DNA of 64,000 bases from Exiguobacterium sp. AM39-5BH (GCF_003467445.1 NZ_QSGS01000001.1:124001-188000), one strand, 5' to 3'. Positions 25,639 to 35,517 are shown, counted from the first letter of the stretch. Numbers and translations: made by a program. The notes: a model not told the origin generated them from the sequence alone.

Positions 25639-26733
25639 ATTGATTTCTTGAAGCGTCTTCGGATAACTCGTCAAGAGGATCGGACCACTCTCGGTCATGA
25701 CGATGTCGTCCTCGATGCGGACGCCACCGACGCCAGGGAGATAAATACCTGGTTCAACGGTGAACGTCATCCCGACTTGGGCCGTCATATCGTTATTGGC
25801 AGCCATCGACGGAAATTCGTGCACTTCGATGCCGAGTCCATGCCCGACGCGGTGCGTGAAGTACTCGCCGTAGCCGGCCGACGTGATGACTTGGCGGGCC
25901 GCGATATCAATCGAGCCGAGCGTCGTACCGACGTTTGCCATCTCGATGGCGGCTTCCTCGGCCTTGAGGACGGTGTCGTAAATCTCACGTTGTTCGTCGC
26001 TCGCAGCACCGTAAACGACGGTGCGGGTAATGTCAGAGGCGTAGCCTTGCCAAATGACGCCGAGGTCGAACAAAGCGAAATCACCTTGCTTCAAGCGGTT
26101 GTTGCCAGGTACGCCGTGAGGGTCGGCGCTGTTTTCGCCGAACAAGACGAGCGTGTCGAACGACATCTCGCGAACGCCTTGTTTCTTCATCGCATATTCG
26201 ATTTCAGCGATGACCTCGAGTTCGGTCACACCTTCACGTAAAGCGCGAATGCCGGCTTCAATCGCCATATCGGCAAGTTCGGCGGCACGTTTCATCAAGC
26301 GCACCTCGTCCGGTGACTTGATCATGCGAAGCGCCTGCAGCTCTTCCGTCAAATCGATAATCGACAGACCGGCAAAGCCGGCGCGGAGCTGTTCGACGCG
26401 GTTGTACGTCAAGTGCTCGCCTTCAATCCCGATGCGTTCGGGAATGATTTGTTGGTCGAGGAACAGTTTGACGACTTTGTCCCATGGATTTTCATGATCC
26501 ATGTATGTGACGATATCGCCGTTCCAGCCGCTCGCCTCGACGATTCCTTTTTCAAGTGCCGGACAGACGAGAGCGGTCGTGCCGTTCTTCAAGACGAGGA
26601 TGGCGATGAGCCGTTCATGTGCCTCGGCATATACTCCCGAAAAGTAGAAGACCGATGCTTTCGATGTGACGAACGCGGCGTCTAACCCCTTAGTGGCCAA
26701 AGATTGTGCAATATGGTTAGTTCGTTGATTCAA
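25636..26733 (-). CDS. Xaa-Pro peptidase, M24 family
   Basis: Removes N-terminal residues before proline or cleaves X-Pro dipeptides. 365 residues: N-terminal creatinase-like domain (about 1-125), then the pita-bread catalytic domain with the five metal ligands in FDLGVIWQGYASDITRTVV (two Asp), HRVGHGLGIEVHEFP (His), FTVEPGIYLPGVGGVRIEDD (two Glu). The frame opens with TTG at 26733 behind a GGAAGGG ribosome site. It has its own short unit between convergent and divergent neighbours. Confidence 0.92.
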   Translation of the reverse strand: MNQRTNHIAQSLATKGLDAAFVTSKASVFYFSGVYAEAHERLIAILVLKNGTTALVCPALEKGIVEASGWNGDIVTYMDHENPWDKVVKLFLDQQIIPERIGIEGEHLTYNRVEQLRAGFAGLSIIDLTEELQALRMIKSPDEVRLMKRAAELADMAIEAGIRALREGVTELEVIAEIEYAMKKQGVREMSFDTLVLFGENSADPHGVPGNNRLKQGDFALFDLGVIWQGYASDITRTVVYGAASDEQREIYDTVLKAEEAAIEMANVGTTLGSIDIAARQVITSAGYGEYFTHRVGHGLGIEVHEFPSMAANNDMTAQVGMTFTVEPGIYLPGVGGVRIEDDIVMTESGPILLTSYPKTLQEIN

Positions 26734-26894
26734 CTCGTTTCCCTTCCTTCTCGTTCATTGGCGTTCTGTCTCATTATACCGTTTTCCAAAACGGAAAGGA
26801 AATGTCATATTTTTAGTAGTACAGTTTGAAGAAGAACGACTGATACAGTATACTGAGGATGACAGAAAATGTATTGAGGAAAGGGACTCGTGAC

Positions 26895-28205
26895 ATGACA
26901 ACAAAACATGAACAGATCATAGCACATATCGAGTCGCTCGATGTCGGATCTAAAATTTCGGTCCGCCAAATCGCGAAAGAATTGGCGGTATCAGAAGGAA
27001 CGGCGTATCGGGCCATCAAAGAAGCGGAGAATTTAGGCTTCGTTTCGACGATTGAACGAGTCGGCACCATTCGCATCAAGCGTAAACATAAAGAGAATAT
27101 CGAGAAGCTGACGTTCGCGGAAGTCGTCAATATCGTCGACGGACAAGTGCTCGGTGGCCGAGACGGGCTCCATAAAACGCTCTCGAAGTTCGTCATCGGG
27201 GCGATGAAGCTTGAGGCGATGATGCGATATATTGACGTCGACTCACTCGTCATCATCGGAAACCGGGAAAAGGCGCATGAACTTGTGCTCCAGTCCGGTG
27301 GCGCCGTGTTGATCACGGGGGGATTCGACACGACCGATGAAGTGAAACGAATGGCCGATCAATATCATATGCCGGTCATTTCGACCTCATACGATAGTTT
27401 CACCGTGGCAACGATGATTAACCGAGCCATCTATGACCGTTTGATTAAAAAAGAGATTCTACTCGTCTCGGATATCGTCATCCCGTTGCACGACACGTTC
27501 TATTTGAAAGTGGACGATACGGTCAAACGGTGGCACGAACTGAACGAACGGACGAAACATAACCGCTATCCCGTCATCGACGAGCAGATGAAAGTCGTCG
27601 GTGTCATCACGGCAAAAGACTTGCTCGACCGGCCGCATGACACCGAGATCGAGAAAGTGATGACGAAGAACCCAATCACCGTCGGCGTTCAGACGAGCGT
27701 CACGAACGCGGCCCATCAAATGGTTTGGGAAGGCATCGAGATGCTGCCGGTCGTCGACAACTATGGCCGTCTGCTCGGCATCATCAGCCGCCAAGACGTG
27801 TTGAAGGCGCTCCAACTTGCCAACCGTCAACCGCAAGTCGGTGAGACGTTCGACAACATGATCACGAACCAGTTGAAAGAAGACCCGGCTTCGAACGGGA
27901 CGGCATTCACCGTCGAGGTTGCGCCACAGATGACGAGCCACATGGGGACGGCGTCGTCAGGGGTGTTGACGACGTTGCTCGTCGAAGGGGCGACCCGCAG
28001 TCTACGCCATATGAAAAAAGGCGACCTTGTCGTCGAGAATATCACGGTCTACTTCATGAAGCCGATTCAAATCGAGAGTCAAATCCGCGTCTCGGCCAAC
28101 GTGTTCGACCTGGGCCGGAAGTTTGGGAAAGTTGACGTCGAGATGACGCAAGGGACGCAACTCGTCGCCAAGGCGCTCGTCACGGCACAACTGATCGACC
28201 GTTAA
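26895..28205 (+). CDS. ytoI: YtoI, HTH-DRTGG-CBS-hotdog regulator-like protein
   Basis: 436 residues with an unusual order of domains: N-terminal winged helix-turn-helix (VRQIAKELAVSEGTAYRAI, about 20-40), DRTGG domain (about 85-185, VLITGGFDTTDEVKRMA), two CBS motifs (about 195-310, YPVIDEQMKVVGVITAKD and MLPVVDNYGRLLGIISRQD), and a thioesterase-like hotdog fold at the end. This is B. subtilis YtoI; a metabolite-sensing regulator is likely but the ligand is unknown. AAAGGGA lies nine bases before ATG 26895. Confidence 0.92.
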   Translation: MTTKHEQIIAHIESLDVGSKISVRQIAKELAVSEGTAYRAIKEAENLGFVSTIERVGTIRIKRKHKENIEKLTFAEVVNIVDGQVLGGRDGLHKTLSKFVIGAMKLEAMMRYIDVDSLVIIGNREKAHELVLQSGGAVLITGGFDTTDEVKRMADQYHMPVISTSYDSFTVATMINRAIYDRLIKKEILLVSDIVIPLHDTFYLKVDDTVKRWHELNERTKHNRYPVIDEQMKVVGVITAKDLLDRPHDTEIEKVMTKNPITVGVQTSVTNAAHQMVWEGIEMLPVVDNYGRLLGIISRQDVLKALQLANRQPQVGETFDNMITNQLKEDPASNGTAFTVEVAPQMTSHMGTASSGVLTTLLVEGATRSLRHMKKGDLVVENITVYFMKPIQIESQIRVSANVFDLGRKFGKVDVEMTQGTQLVAKALVTAQLIDR

Positions 28206-28240
28206 CAAAAAAACGAGCTGATGCCATCATCAGCTCGTTT
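28206..28240. terminator. Convergent terminator, ytoI and ytpI
   Basis: Perfect 13-base stem AAACGAGCTGATG / CATCAGCTCGTTT with a CCAT loop; on the minus strand followed by seven T. Confidence 0.85.
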
Positions 28241-28250
28241 CTGTTTCTAA

Positions 28251-28490
28251 TTAAGATTGGTTGATTGGCTCTTCGCTCGCGAGCGGATAGATTTTGCGGT
28301 AGCGGATGAACCCGACGATGGCGTTGCCGACGCCCAAGACGAGCATGACGATGCTGACGATCCAACCGATGGTCGAGCCGAGCCCGAGCCCGCCGATCAT
28401 TTGGTTGATGGCGAAGAGTGCGAGAAACATGCTCAGCCAGATGAGCGCTTGCGTGTTGAACAGCGCTTTCCGGTACGGTGTCTTCGTCAA
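28251..28490 (-). CDS. ytpI: YtpI membrane protein (5' end frameshifted)
   Basis: The open frame from 28490 encodes 79 residues with two membrane segments (WLSMFLALFAINQMIGGL; IGWIVSIVMLVLGVGNAIVG) ending YRKIYPLASEE, the C-terminal part of YtpI (about 100 residues). Upstream, one frame away, TTG 28564 behind AAAGGGG opens MGQLIMIGLILFSLGAYFVS, a further membrane segment, which runs into a stop at 28487. One base is probably lost at about 28490-28503; repaired, the gene spans 28251-28564, about 104 residues. Function unknown. Neighbours ytoI and nrnA match Bacillus order. Confidence 0.75.
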   Translation of the reverse strand: MTKTPYRKALFNTQALIWLSMFLALFAINQMIGGLGLGSTIGWIVSIVMLVLGVGNAIVGFIRYRKIYPLASEEPINQS

Positions 28491-28641
28491 ATAAGCGCGT
28501 CGTTAGAAACGAAATAGGCGCCTAACGAAAACAAAATGAGTCCGATCATAATTAATTGGCCCAAGTGAAGAAACCCCTTTCAGACGTGTAATCTGTTATC
28601 ATCATACCATATAATAGTGTTCAAGAAAGTGAGGAATGGCT

Positions 28642-29607
28642 ATGGCACATTGGCCAGAGGCAGCGACGATATTGAAACTGATTGAAACGGCGGACACGAT
28701 TATGATTCACCGACACGTCCGTCCCGACCCGGACGCGCTCGGGAGTCAGCTCGGATTAAAGCGGATTCTTGAAGTCGCCTATCCCGAGAAAAAAATCTAT
28801 GTCGTCGGCGGCATCGTTCGCGATTTAGAGTTTTTAGGTAGGATGGAGCACGTTGAGGCAGATATGTATAAGGAAGCGCTCGTTATCGTCCTCGATACGG
28901 CCAACCAAGAACGGATTGATGGACCGTACGCATTGACGGGCAAGACGGTCGTCAAAATCGATCACCATCCGGACGAAGACCCATATGCGGACCATCAAAT
29001 CGTCGACACGACGGTCAGCTCGACATCCGAGATGATTGTTGAACTAGCCGGGCTGTGGGGCCTCTCCTTAGATGAATCGTCCGCATTCTCTCTGTTCGCC
29101 GGAATCGTCGGCGACACGGGCCGATTCCAGTTCCGCAACGCGACACCGCGCACGTTCGAGGTCGCGGCCGAGTTAATTAAGCATGGTATCGATACGAACC
29201 GATTGTATCGCCAAATGTATAAGACGAATTTGGCGACGCTTCAACTCCAAGGCTACGTGTTGCAAAACGTCAACGTGACCGAGGCCGGCGTCGGCTATGT
29301 CAAAATCGATGCCAACGTCTTGCGCACGTTCCATGCGACACCGGAAGCGGCGTCGCTCCTCGTTAACAGTTTTTCTGGCCTAGAAGGACTGAAATGTTGG
29401 GTGATGTTTGTCGAGAACAAGGATGAGATTCGTGTCCGGATCCGTTCAAAAGGACCGGTCATTAACGAAGTGGCAAAACGCTATCGCGGCGGCGGCCATC
29501 CGATGGCGGCCGGTGCCACAATCGATACATGGGAAGAGATGGATGAGGTGATCACGGCACTCGATGAAGTCGCGGCCCCGTTCACGTTTGAAACTGAAGA
29601 GAGCTGA
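28642..29607 (+). CDS. nrnA: Bifunctional oligoribonuclease / pAp phosphatase NrnA
   Basis: Degrades 2-5 nucleotide RNAs and converts 3'-phosphoadenosine 5'-phosphate to AMP. 321 residues of the DHH/DHHA1 family: HRHVRPDPDALGSQLG (motif I), VIVLDTANQERIDG, KIDHHPDEDPYADHQIVDT (DHH motif), and RYRGGGHPMAAGATI in the DHHA1 domain. AAGTGAGG suits ATG 28642 better than the ATG six bases before. Same place as ytqI in Bacillus. Confidence 0.95.
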   Translation: MAHWPEAATILKLIETADTIMIHRHVRPDPDALGSQLGLKRILEVAYPEKKIYVVGGIVRDLEFLGRMEHVEADMYKEALVIVLDTANQERIDGPYALTGKTVVKIDHHPDEDPYADHQIVDTTVSSTSEMIVELAGLWGLSLDESSAFSLFAGIVGDTGRFQFRNATPRTFEVAAELIKHGIDTNRLYRQMYKTNLATLQLQGYVLQNVNVTEAGVGYVKIDANVLRTFHATPEAASLLVNSFSGLEGLKCWVMFVENKDEIRVRIRSKGPVINEVAKRYRGGGHPMAAGATIDTWEEMDEVITALDEVAAPFTFETEES

Positions 29608-29628
29608 CCCGTTTGGTCAGCTCTCTTC
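29596..29628. terminator. Convergent hairpin, nrnA and small gene
   Basis: Perfect 14-base stem GAAGAGAGCTGACC / GGTCAGCTCTCTTC overlapping both stop codons; no long T tract on either side. Confidence 0.7.
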
Positions 29629-29818
29629 AGCGTTTATCCGGTTCTTGTAGAATGAACCACGTACCGCGGTCGGTCACATCCTCGACCACATCGAGTTGAT
29701 ACTCGGTGATATAGCGACGGAGCCGTTCAATAATCTCCGGACTGTCGGCGAAGACGGTCTGGCCGTTTTGCAAATTCTCTAGCTTGTCACGTGCGATTTT
29801 ACCCCGGTTAATAATCAT
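29627..29818 (-). CDS. Small conserved hypothetical protein, 63 residues
   Basis: MIINRGKIARDKLENLQNGQ at the start, followed by a charged helical stretch and an aromatic end (TDRGTWFILQEP). No known motif. AAAAGGGGG lies upstream of ATG 29818 on the minus strand, and it is divergent from dnaE, so it is probably real; small genes occupy this gap in Bacillus too, but no homology can be asserted by eye. Confidence 0.65.
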   Translation of the reverse strand: MIINRGKIARDKLENLQNGQTVFADSPEIIERLRRYITEYQLDVVEDVTDRGTWFILQEPDKR

Positions 29819-29920
29819 ACGGTTTATACCCCCTTTTAGGAGAAGTTTTGTCTATAATTATTGTATCAGACAAGTACCAAAATGAGTTTGACAATTGTGA
29901 AAAAAGAAAGGAGGGTTCTT

Positions 29921-32900
29921 GTGATTCACTTGAATGTACGATCGGCTTATAGCTTGATGCAAAGTACGATTCGGCTCGAACAATACGTCGCCCAGATGGC
30001 CGAGCGGGGGAGCCGAGCGGTCGCATTGGCCGACGACGCGTTATACGGCTTGCCGCAGTTTGTCCGGTTATGTGAACGCTATGCGGTCAAGCCGATCATT
30101 GGATTGCGTACAACACTTCGGATGGATGGGTTCGATGTGTCCATCATCGTCTATGCGTTGAGCGATGAACAAGTGCCCGAACTGTATCGAATTGTCCAGG
30201 CCGACGGCTTGTCGGAAGCGACCGAATTGGCGGTACTCGTTTTGCCGGGAAACTGGAAAGCGAACGATCCGGTTCACCGTCGACGCCTCTATAACCATTT
30301 GCTCGGTTATGTGAATGAAGACAATTTATGGCTCGGTTTGCCGGCGCCTCAGACGACGGAACAGACGTTGATGCTCCGTCAATTGCGCGAAATGCGTGAC
30401 GAACTGGGGACTCGACTTGTACCGGCCCCGGACACGTGTTACATGAGACCGGAAGATTTCGAAGCGTATCGCGCCATCGTCGCGATCGGTGAAGGCGAGC
30501 TCATCTCACAAGAAGATGTGCATCGAAAAGGGAGGTACGTGCGGCTGCCAAGCGAAATGAACGATTGGTTCGACAAGGTCGAACTTGAGACGTTGGACAA
30601 ATTCGAATCCCTCGTCTCGGTCACGCGTTTGCCGGAGGCGACTTCTTCGATTCCGGAAATCGAACATGCGGTCGACCGGTTGAAGCGTCTCGTCGCCGAA
30701 CGATTGAAGGCGCTCGATTTGTTCCGAGACGAGTATATCGAACGGGCCCGCTATGAACTCGACGTCATCGCACGGACCGGTTTCGCCTCATACTTCCTCA
30801 TCGTCGAGGACATCGTCCGCTACGCTCGGGAACAAGGGATCGAGGTCGGTCCGGGCCGGGGGTCTGCGGCCGGATCGCTCGTTAGTTTCGCACTTCACAT
30901 CACTGAAGTCGACCCGGTCCGCTTCGAGTTATTATTCGAACGTTTCTTAAACCCGGAACGAATCACGATGCCGGATATCGATCTAGACTTCGAAGACGAG
31001 CGGCGCGACGAGGTCGTCCGCTACGTCCTCGACAAATACGGGGCCAACTATGCCGCGCAAATCGGGACGCTCGCGACGTTCGGCGCGAAAGCGGCACTAC
31101 GTGACGTCGCGCGGGCACTCGGCCTGACACTCGAAGAAGGACAGGCCGCCAGTAAACAAGTAAAAGATGACGGTTTGGCCGGAATTTTAGCCAATCCGTC
31201 GAAAATGAAGTGGTTCGCCGGCAGTCAGAAGCGATTGCAACTGTTGCACATCGCCGCCCAGCTTGAAGGGTTGCCGCGTCAAGCCTCGGTCCATGCGGCC
31301 GGTCTCGTGCTCAGTCGCGACGCGCTCGATGCGGTCACTCCGTTACAGCCGACGGCAGGCGAACAAGTGACCCAATATAATATGAAGGACCTTGAAGCAC
31401 TCGGTCTCTTGAAAATCGATTTGCTCGGCTTGCGCAACTTGACGAGGCTCCGTCAGATGGAGACGCTCATTCGCGAGACGGATGAACTGTTCTCGCTGAA
31501 GACGATTCCGTTGAATGACGCCAAGACGTTGCGGGTGCTCGCCCGCGGTGACACGGACGGGATTTTCCAGTTCGAATCGGAAGGGATGAAACAAGCGCTC
31601 CGGCAAGTGAAACCGACCACGTTCGAGGACATCGTCGTCACGATGTCGCTCTATCGTCCGGGCCCGATGCAGTTTATCGACACGTATGCGAAGCGAAAGC
31701 ATGGCATGCCATACCAGCCGGTCCATCCGGTCGTCGGTGAGATTATGCGTACGACGAACGGCGTGCTCGTCTATCAGGAGCAAGTCATGCGCTTATTGCG
31801 AGAGCTTGCCGGCTACTCCTATGCCGAGGCCGATTTGATCCGCCGTGCCATCGCCAAGAAGGATGTGGCGGCCATCGACGTCGAAAAGAGCCGCTTCTTG
31901 GAACGTTCGTCGGAGCGGTTCGACAGCGACTCGATGCGCCAAGTGTTCTCATGGATTGAGAAGTTTGCCGGCTACGGGTTCAACCGTTCGCACGCGGTGG
32001 CCTATAGCTTGATCAGTTATCGCTTGGCTTTCGTGAAAGCGCACTTCGAACGGATTTTTTATCTCGTCACGTACGACAAGACGAACCAACTCGTTCGCAT
32101 GCTGCGGAAAGGGAAAATCCCTGTTTATCCGCCTGACGTCCTGCATGGCCAAGCCGATGCCTTTTTAGAAGGGCCGGGTGTCCGGCTTGGATTGAAGGCC
32201 GTCCGAGGCCTGACAAAACGCGACGTCGAGCGGTTGATTGAACACCATTCCGAATTTACCGACGTAAAACGTCTGCTCGAACTGATGGAGTGGGGATCGA
32301 AAGACCAGCCGAAGTTGCGGCGCCTGCTCGGAGCCGGTGCCCTCGACCGGATGTATCACGGCGATCGCCACCGTGCGTTCGAGGCCGTTGAACGGCTTCG
32401 CGAGGAGACAGAGACGCATCTGCTCCCGGATGAGCTGTCCGCACTTGGTTTGAAGCGCTCGGCACCAATCGAGCCGAATTGGTCCGAAGAAGAACGAGAA
32501 GCACTCGGGACGTGGATCGTCCACTCGCCGTTGACGACGGTCGCCCCGCTCTCGATTGAGACGGTGACGATCGATGAAGTGTTGAACGGCGAACGGGGAT
32601 TCATCGTCGTCTACGTCGATGCGATTCGTACGTTCAAGACGAAAAAGAATGAGGAGATGGGTGTCGTCATGGTCGATGACGGCGTCTCGCAAGACGAGGT
32701 CGTGATTTTTCCACGCGTGTTCACTCAATTCTCTCGTTCACTGTATGTCGGGAACGTCCTCTTGCTCGAGGTGCATCCGAATGAGCGGGACGGGCGTCGC
32801 CAACTCGTTGTCGAACGCGTCCGGCCTCTCCACGGCCAAGCGTTGTTCGTCCGATTGCGTCTGGAGTCGTTCGCCGACCTCGAAGAACTGTTGCGGACGT

Positions 32901-33091
32901 CGCCAGGGGATGTCCCCGTCATTTGCCGATTCTCTGACTCAAAAGAAGTGAAACAACTCGCCTCGACATATGCCGTCAATCCGACAGAAGCATTGCTACT
33001 CGGATTGAGGGGACGGTTCGGCGATACGGATGTCGTGTTGAAACGGGTCGACGCGAAATCGCCCGGTACGAGAACTAGTACCAAGTCATAA
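29921..33091 (+). CDS. dnaE: DNA polymerase III subunit alpha, DnaE type
   Basis: Second replicative polymerase of Firmicutes, thought to extend RNA primers before PolC takes over. 1056 residues, C-family without exonuclease. N-terminal PHP domain is degenerate (HLNVRSAYSLM where HLHxHS is typical). Catalytic palm includes GPGRGSAAGSLVSFAL and PDIDLDFEDERRDEV (catalytic aspartates); then RPGPMQFIDTYAKRKHG, VYQEQVMRLL, FNRSHAVAYSLISY; an OB fold lies near the C-terminus. GTG 29921 follows AAAGGAGGG directly; longer in-frame upstream codons lack a site. Confidence 0.95.
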   Translation: MIHLNVRSAYSLMQSTIRLEQYVAQMAERGSRAVALADDALYGLPQFVRLCERYAVKPIIGLRTTLRMDGFDVSIIVYALSDEQVPELYRIVQADGLSEATELAVLVLPGNWKANDPVHRRRLYNHLLGYVNEDNLWLGLPAPQTTEQTLMLRQLREMRDELGTRLVPAPDTCYMRPEDFEAYRAIVAIGEGELISQEDVHRKGRYVRLPSEMNDWFDKVELETLDKFESLVSVTRLPEATSSIPEIEHAVDRLKRLVAERLKALDLFRDEYIERARYELDVIARTGFASYFLIVEDIVRYAREQGIEVGPGRGSAAGSLVSFALHITEVDPVRFELLFERFLNPERITMPDIDLDFEDERRDEVVRYVLDKYGANYAAQIGTLATFGAKAALRDVARALGLTLEEGQAASKQVKDDGLAGILANPSKMKWFAGSQKRLQLLHIAAQLEGLPRQASVHAAGLVLSRDALDAVTPLQPTAGEQVTQYNMKDLEALGLLKIDLLGLRNLTRLRQMETLIRETDELFSLKTIPLNDAKTLRVLARGDTDGIFQFESEGMKQALRQVKPTTFEDIVVTMSLYRPGPMQFIDTYAKRKHGMPYQPVHPVVGEIMRTTNGVLVYQEQVMRLLRELAGYSYAEADLIRRAIAKKDVAAIDVEKSRFLERSSERFDSDSMRQVFSWIEKFAGYGFNRSHAVAYSLISYRLAFVKAHFERIFYLVTYDKTNQLVRMLRKGKIPVYPPDVLHGQADAFLEGPGVRLGLKAVRGLTKRDVERLIEHHSEFTDVKRLLELMEWGSKDQPKLRRLLGAGALDRMYHGDRHRAFEAVERLREETETHLLPDELSALGLKRSAPIEPNWSEEEREALGTWIVHSPLTTVAPLSIETVTIDEVLNGERGFIVVYVDAIRTFKTKKNEEMGVVMVDDGVSQDEVVIFPRVFTQFSRSLYVGNVLLLEVHPNERDGRRQLVVERVRPLHGQALFVRLRLESFADLEELLRTSPGDVPVICRFSDSKEVKQLASTYAVNPTEALLLGLRGRFGDTDVVLKRVDAKSPGTRTSTKS

Positions 33092-33128
33092 AAAGTGGTA
33101 TAATCTGTTTAATTGGTCTGACCACTTT
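33092..33128 (+). promoter_or_regulatory. Promoter with GntR/FadR-type operator
   Basis: Extended -10 TGGTATAAT (33096-33104) is followed at the predicted start of transcription by the palindrome TGGTCTGACCA (33114-33124), an exact fit to the FadR-subfamily operator TNGTNNNACNA. The whole element is also framed by an outer inverted repeat AAAGTGGT / ACCACTTT. It suggests autorepression by the regulator encoded next. Confidence 0.6.
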
Positions 33129-33135
33129 AGAGATA

Positions 33136-33720
33136 ATGCCATCCAAAAGGGAGTTGAACGGTCAGATGCATGGAAAACACGCATCCTCATTTCACGAAAA
33201 CATTTCTAAGATCAGAACGTTAATCGTCCAGGCCGCACTCGAGCCGGGCGACCGTCTCCCGTCAGAACGGGAACTCGCTGAAACGCTGTCCATCAGCCGC
33301 GCCTCTGTCCGCGAAGCGTTGCGGGCTCTCAGCTTCCTTGGGATTGTCGAGACGAAGCACGGCGGCGGCACGTTTTTATGCGAACAGGATCGGCACCGTT
33401 ACATTGAAATCTTGTCAGAGTTCATCGTCACGAAACAGACGAAAGCATCAGACATTGTCGATATGTTGCGTTTACTCGAACGCTTGGCGTTAACCGAAGT
33501 CGAACCGACCCCGGAACGCATCGCCTTACTCGAGTCGAGCGTAAAGACGGACCGGGATTTTCGGCAGAACCTCATCTTCGGATTAAAAAATGAATTATTC
33601 ATTCGAATATGGAGCGAAGTGAACCGATTTTATGACGGCACGGACACAGGCGACCTATATACGGAAGACGAACGTAGACGATTGTTGGAGATGTGGCGTG
33701 GGGCGGGGATGCCGGAATGA
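33136..33720 (+). CDS. GntR-family regulator, FadR subfamily, upstream of accDA
   Basis: 194 residues. The N-terminal winged helix is classical: [47 protein letters not shown]. The C-terminal ligand domain (FCD type) is short compared with the usual 150-160 residues, perhaps reduced. It stands 14 bases before accD, so it is likely co-transcribed with accDA and may control fatty acid synthesis in response to an acyl or carboxylic-acid ligand; that is inference from position. The start could also be TTG 33154 or ATG 33166. Confidence 0.85.
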   Translation: MPSKRELNGQMHGKHASSFHENISKIRTLIVQAALEPGDRLPSERELAETLSISRASVREALRALSFLGIVETKHGGGTFLCEQDRHRYIEILSEFIVTKQTKASDIVDMLRLLERLALTEVEPTPERIALLESSVKTDRDFRQNLIFGLKNELFIRIWSEVNRFYDGTDTGDLYTEDERRRLLEMWRGAGMPE

Positions 33721-33734
33721 ACGAGGGGGAAGCG

Positions 33735-34589
33735 ATGACTGCTTTTTTCAAGAAACCGAAACGATATATGCCATTGCGTCAACGAGCACCAAAAATTGAT
33801 GCACCACAAGGCTTGATGACGAAATGTCCATCTTGTAAATATATGCATTATACGAAACAATTAAATGAAAATTATAAAGTATGTGATTGTGGCTATCATT
33901 TTCCGCTCAGTGCAGATGAACGGATTTACATGTTAGTCGACGATCAATCGTTTGAAAAATTTGCGGGACCGCTGGTTAAAGCAAACCCGCTTGATTTTCC
34001 AGATTATGAAGATAAATTAAATAAAGACAGGGAACGAACTGGGATTGAAGAAGCGATCGTTTGCGGTCGTGCCACAATCGACGGTCTGCCGGTCGTCGTC
34101 TGCGTCATGGATGCCCGCTTCCGTATGGGTTCGATGGGCGCCTATGTCGGAGAAGCGATTGCTTCTGCCGTTCGTACAGCCACGAAAGAACGATTACCAG
34201 TCGTCCTCTTTACCGCTTCTGGTGGTGCCCGCATGCAAGAAGGTATGGTCAGCTTGATGCAAATGGCCAATACGTCGATCGCCTTGAAAGAACATGACGA
34301 GGCCGGTCTGTTGTACGTCGCTTACTTGACACACCCAACTACTGGTGGGGTATCTGCAAGTTTTGCGATGCTCGGTGACGTGAATGTCGCTGAACCTGGA
34401 GCGCTGATTGGCTTTGCCGGTCGCCGCATCATCGAACAGACGATCCGCGAAAAATTGCCAGACAACTTCCAAACTGCTGAGTTTCTATTAGAAGCCGGTC
34501 AACTAGACGCCGTCGTTCATCGTGAACAGATGCGTATGTTCTTAAAAAAGATGATCGAGTTGCACGGCGGGGGGGTCCAACATGTTTGA
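33735..34589 (+). CDS. accD: Acetyl-CoA carboxylase carboxyltransferase subunit beta
   Basis: With AccA forms the carboxyltransferase that moves CO2 from biotin to acetyl-CoA, giving malonyl-CoA for fatty acid synthesis. 284 residues. N-terminal zinc ribbon: [13 protein letters not shown] (C-x2-C) but then [11 protein letters not shown] (C-x-C instead of the usual C-x2-C). Core motifs [68 protein letters not shown] precedes ATG 33735. It overlaps accA by eight bases, giving coupled translation of an equimolar pair. Confidence 0.96.
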   Translation: MTAFFKKPKRYMPLRQRAPKIDAPQGLMTKCPSCKYMHYTKQLNENYKVCDCGYHFPLSADERIYMLVDDQSFEKFAGPLVKANPLDFPDYEDKLNKDRERTGIEEAIVCGRATIDGLPVVVCVMDARFRMGSMGAYVGEAIASAVRTATKERLPVVLFTASGGARMQEGMVSLMQMANTSIALKEHDEAGLLYVAYLTHPTTGGVSASFAMLGDVNVAEPGALIGFAGRRIIEQTIREKLPDNFQTAEFLLEAGQLDAVVHREQMRMFLKKMIELHGGGVQHV

Positions 34590-35517
34590 TCCAATCAAAG
34601 AAGTGAAGGAACAGCTAGGAAAGCTACGCCAAACAGCTGAAACAAAAGGAATCGATTTATCTCGTGAAATTCGTCACTTTGAAGCGAAGCTTTATCGATT
34701 AGAAAAAGACATTTATGGGAAAATGAAACCGTGGGATCGCGTGCAACTGGCAAGAAATCCGAAACGGCCGACGACGCTCGATTATATTGCACGTCTATTC
34801 CCGGACTTCATTGAGTTGCATGGGGACCGTCACGGCTATGATGACGCTGCGATTGTAGCGGGATTGGCCACCCTTGACGGTGTCCCGGTGACGATTATCG
34901 GTCACCAACGTGGACGAAACACGAAAGAGAATATGAAACGTAATTTTGGAATGCCACACCCAGAAGGCTATCGCAAAGCGCTTCGTTTCATGAAGCAAGC
35001 AGAGAAATTCAACCGCCCCGTCATCACGTTCATCGACACAAAAGGCGCCTACCCTGGAAAAGCGGCCGAAGAGCGTGGACAAAGCGAGGCAATTGCCCGC
35101 AACTTGTTCGAAATGGCGACGTTGAAAGTTCCGATTATTTCGATTGTAATCGGTGAAGGCGGGTCGGGTGGTGCGCTCGGTATTGGTGTGTGCGACCGAT
35201 TACTCATGCTAGAGAACAGCACCTACTCGGTCATTTCGCCAGAAGGGGCGGCAGCCCTTCTTTGGAAAGACGCTAAGCTGGCAGAACGAGCGGCGGAAAC
35301 GATGAAGATTACAGCGCAAGATTTATTGCATCTAGGGATTGTCGATGAAGTCGTCACCGAAGTCTTCGGAGGAGCGCATATCGATGTTTCATTACAGTCA
35401 TCAATCTTGGAGCCTGTCTTAGCACAACACATGGTTGAGTTGCGCGCTCAGACTCAAAATGAGTTGTTGCAAGGGCGTGCTGCCAAATATCATCAAATTG
35501 GCACAATTGGCTCGTGA
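34582..35517 (+). CDS. accA: Acetyl-CoA carboxylase carboxyltransferase subunit alpha
   Basis: Partner of AccD in malonyl-CoA formation. 311 residues with the family landmarks [66 protein letters not shown] (oxyanion hole) and [16 protein letters not shown]. The ribosome site lies inside the end of accD and the two genes overlap. Length is normal for Bacillales. Confidence 0.97.
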   Translation: MFDPIKEVKEQLGKLRQTAETKGIDLSREIRHFEAKLYRLEKDIYGKMKPWDRVQLARNPKRPTTLDYIARLFPDFIELHGDRHGYDDAAIVAGLATLDGVPVTIIGHQRGRNTKENMKRNFGMPHPEGYRKALRFMKQAEKFNRPVITFIDTKGAYPGKAAEERGQSEAIARNLFEMATLKVPIISIVIGEGGSGGALGIGVCDRLLMLENSTYSVISPEGAAALLWKDAKLAERAAETMKITAQDLLHLGIVDEVVTEVFGGAHIDVSLQSSILEPVLAQHMVELRAQTQNELLQGRAAKYHQIGTIGS

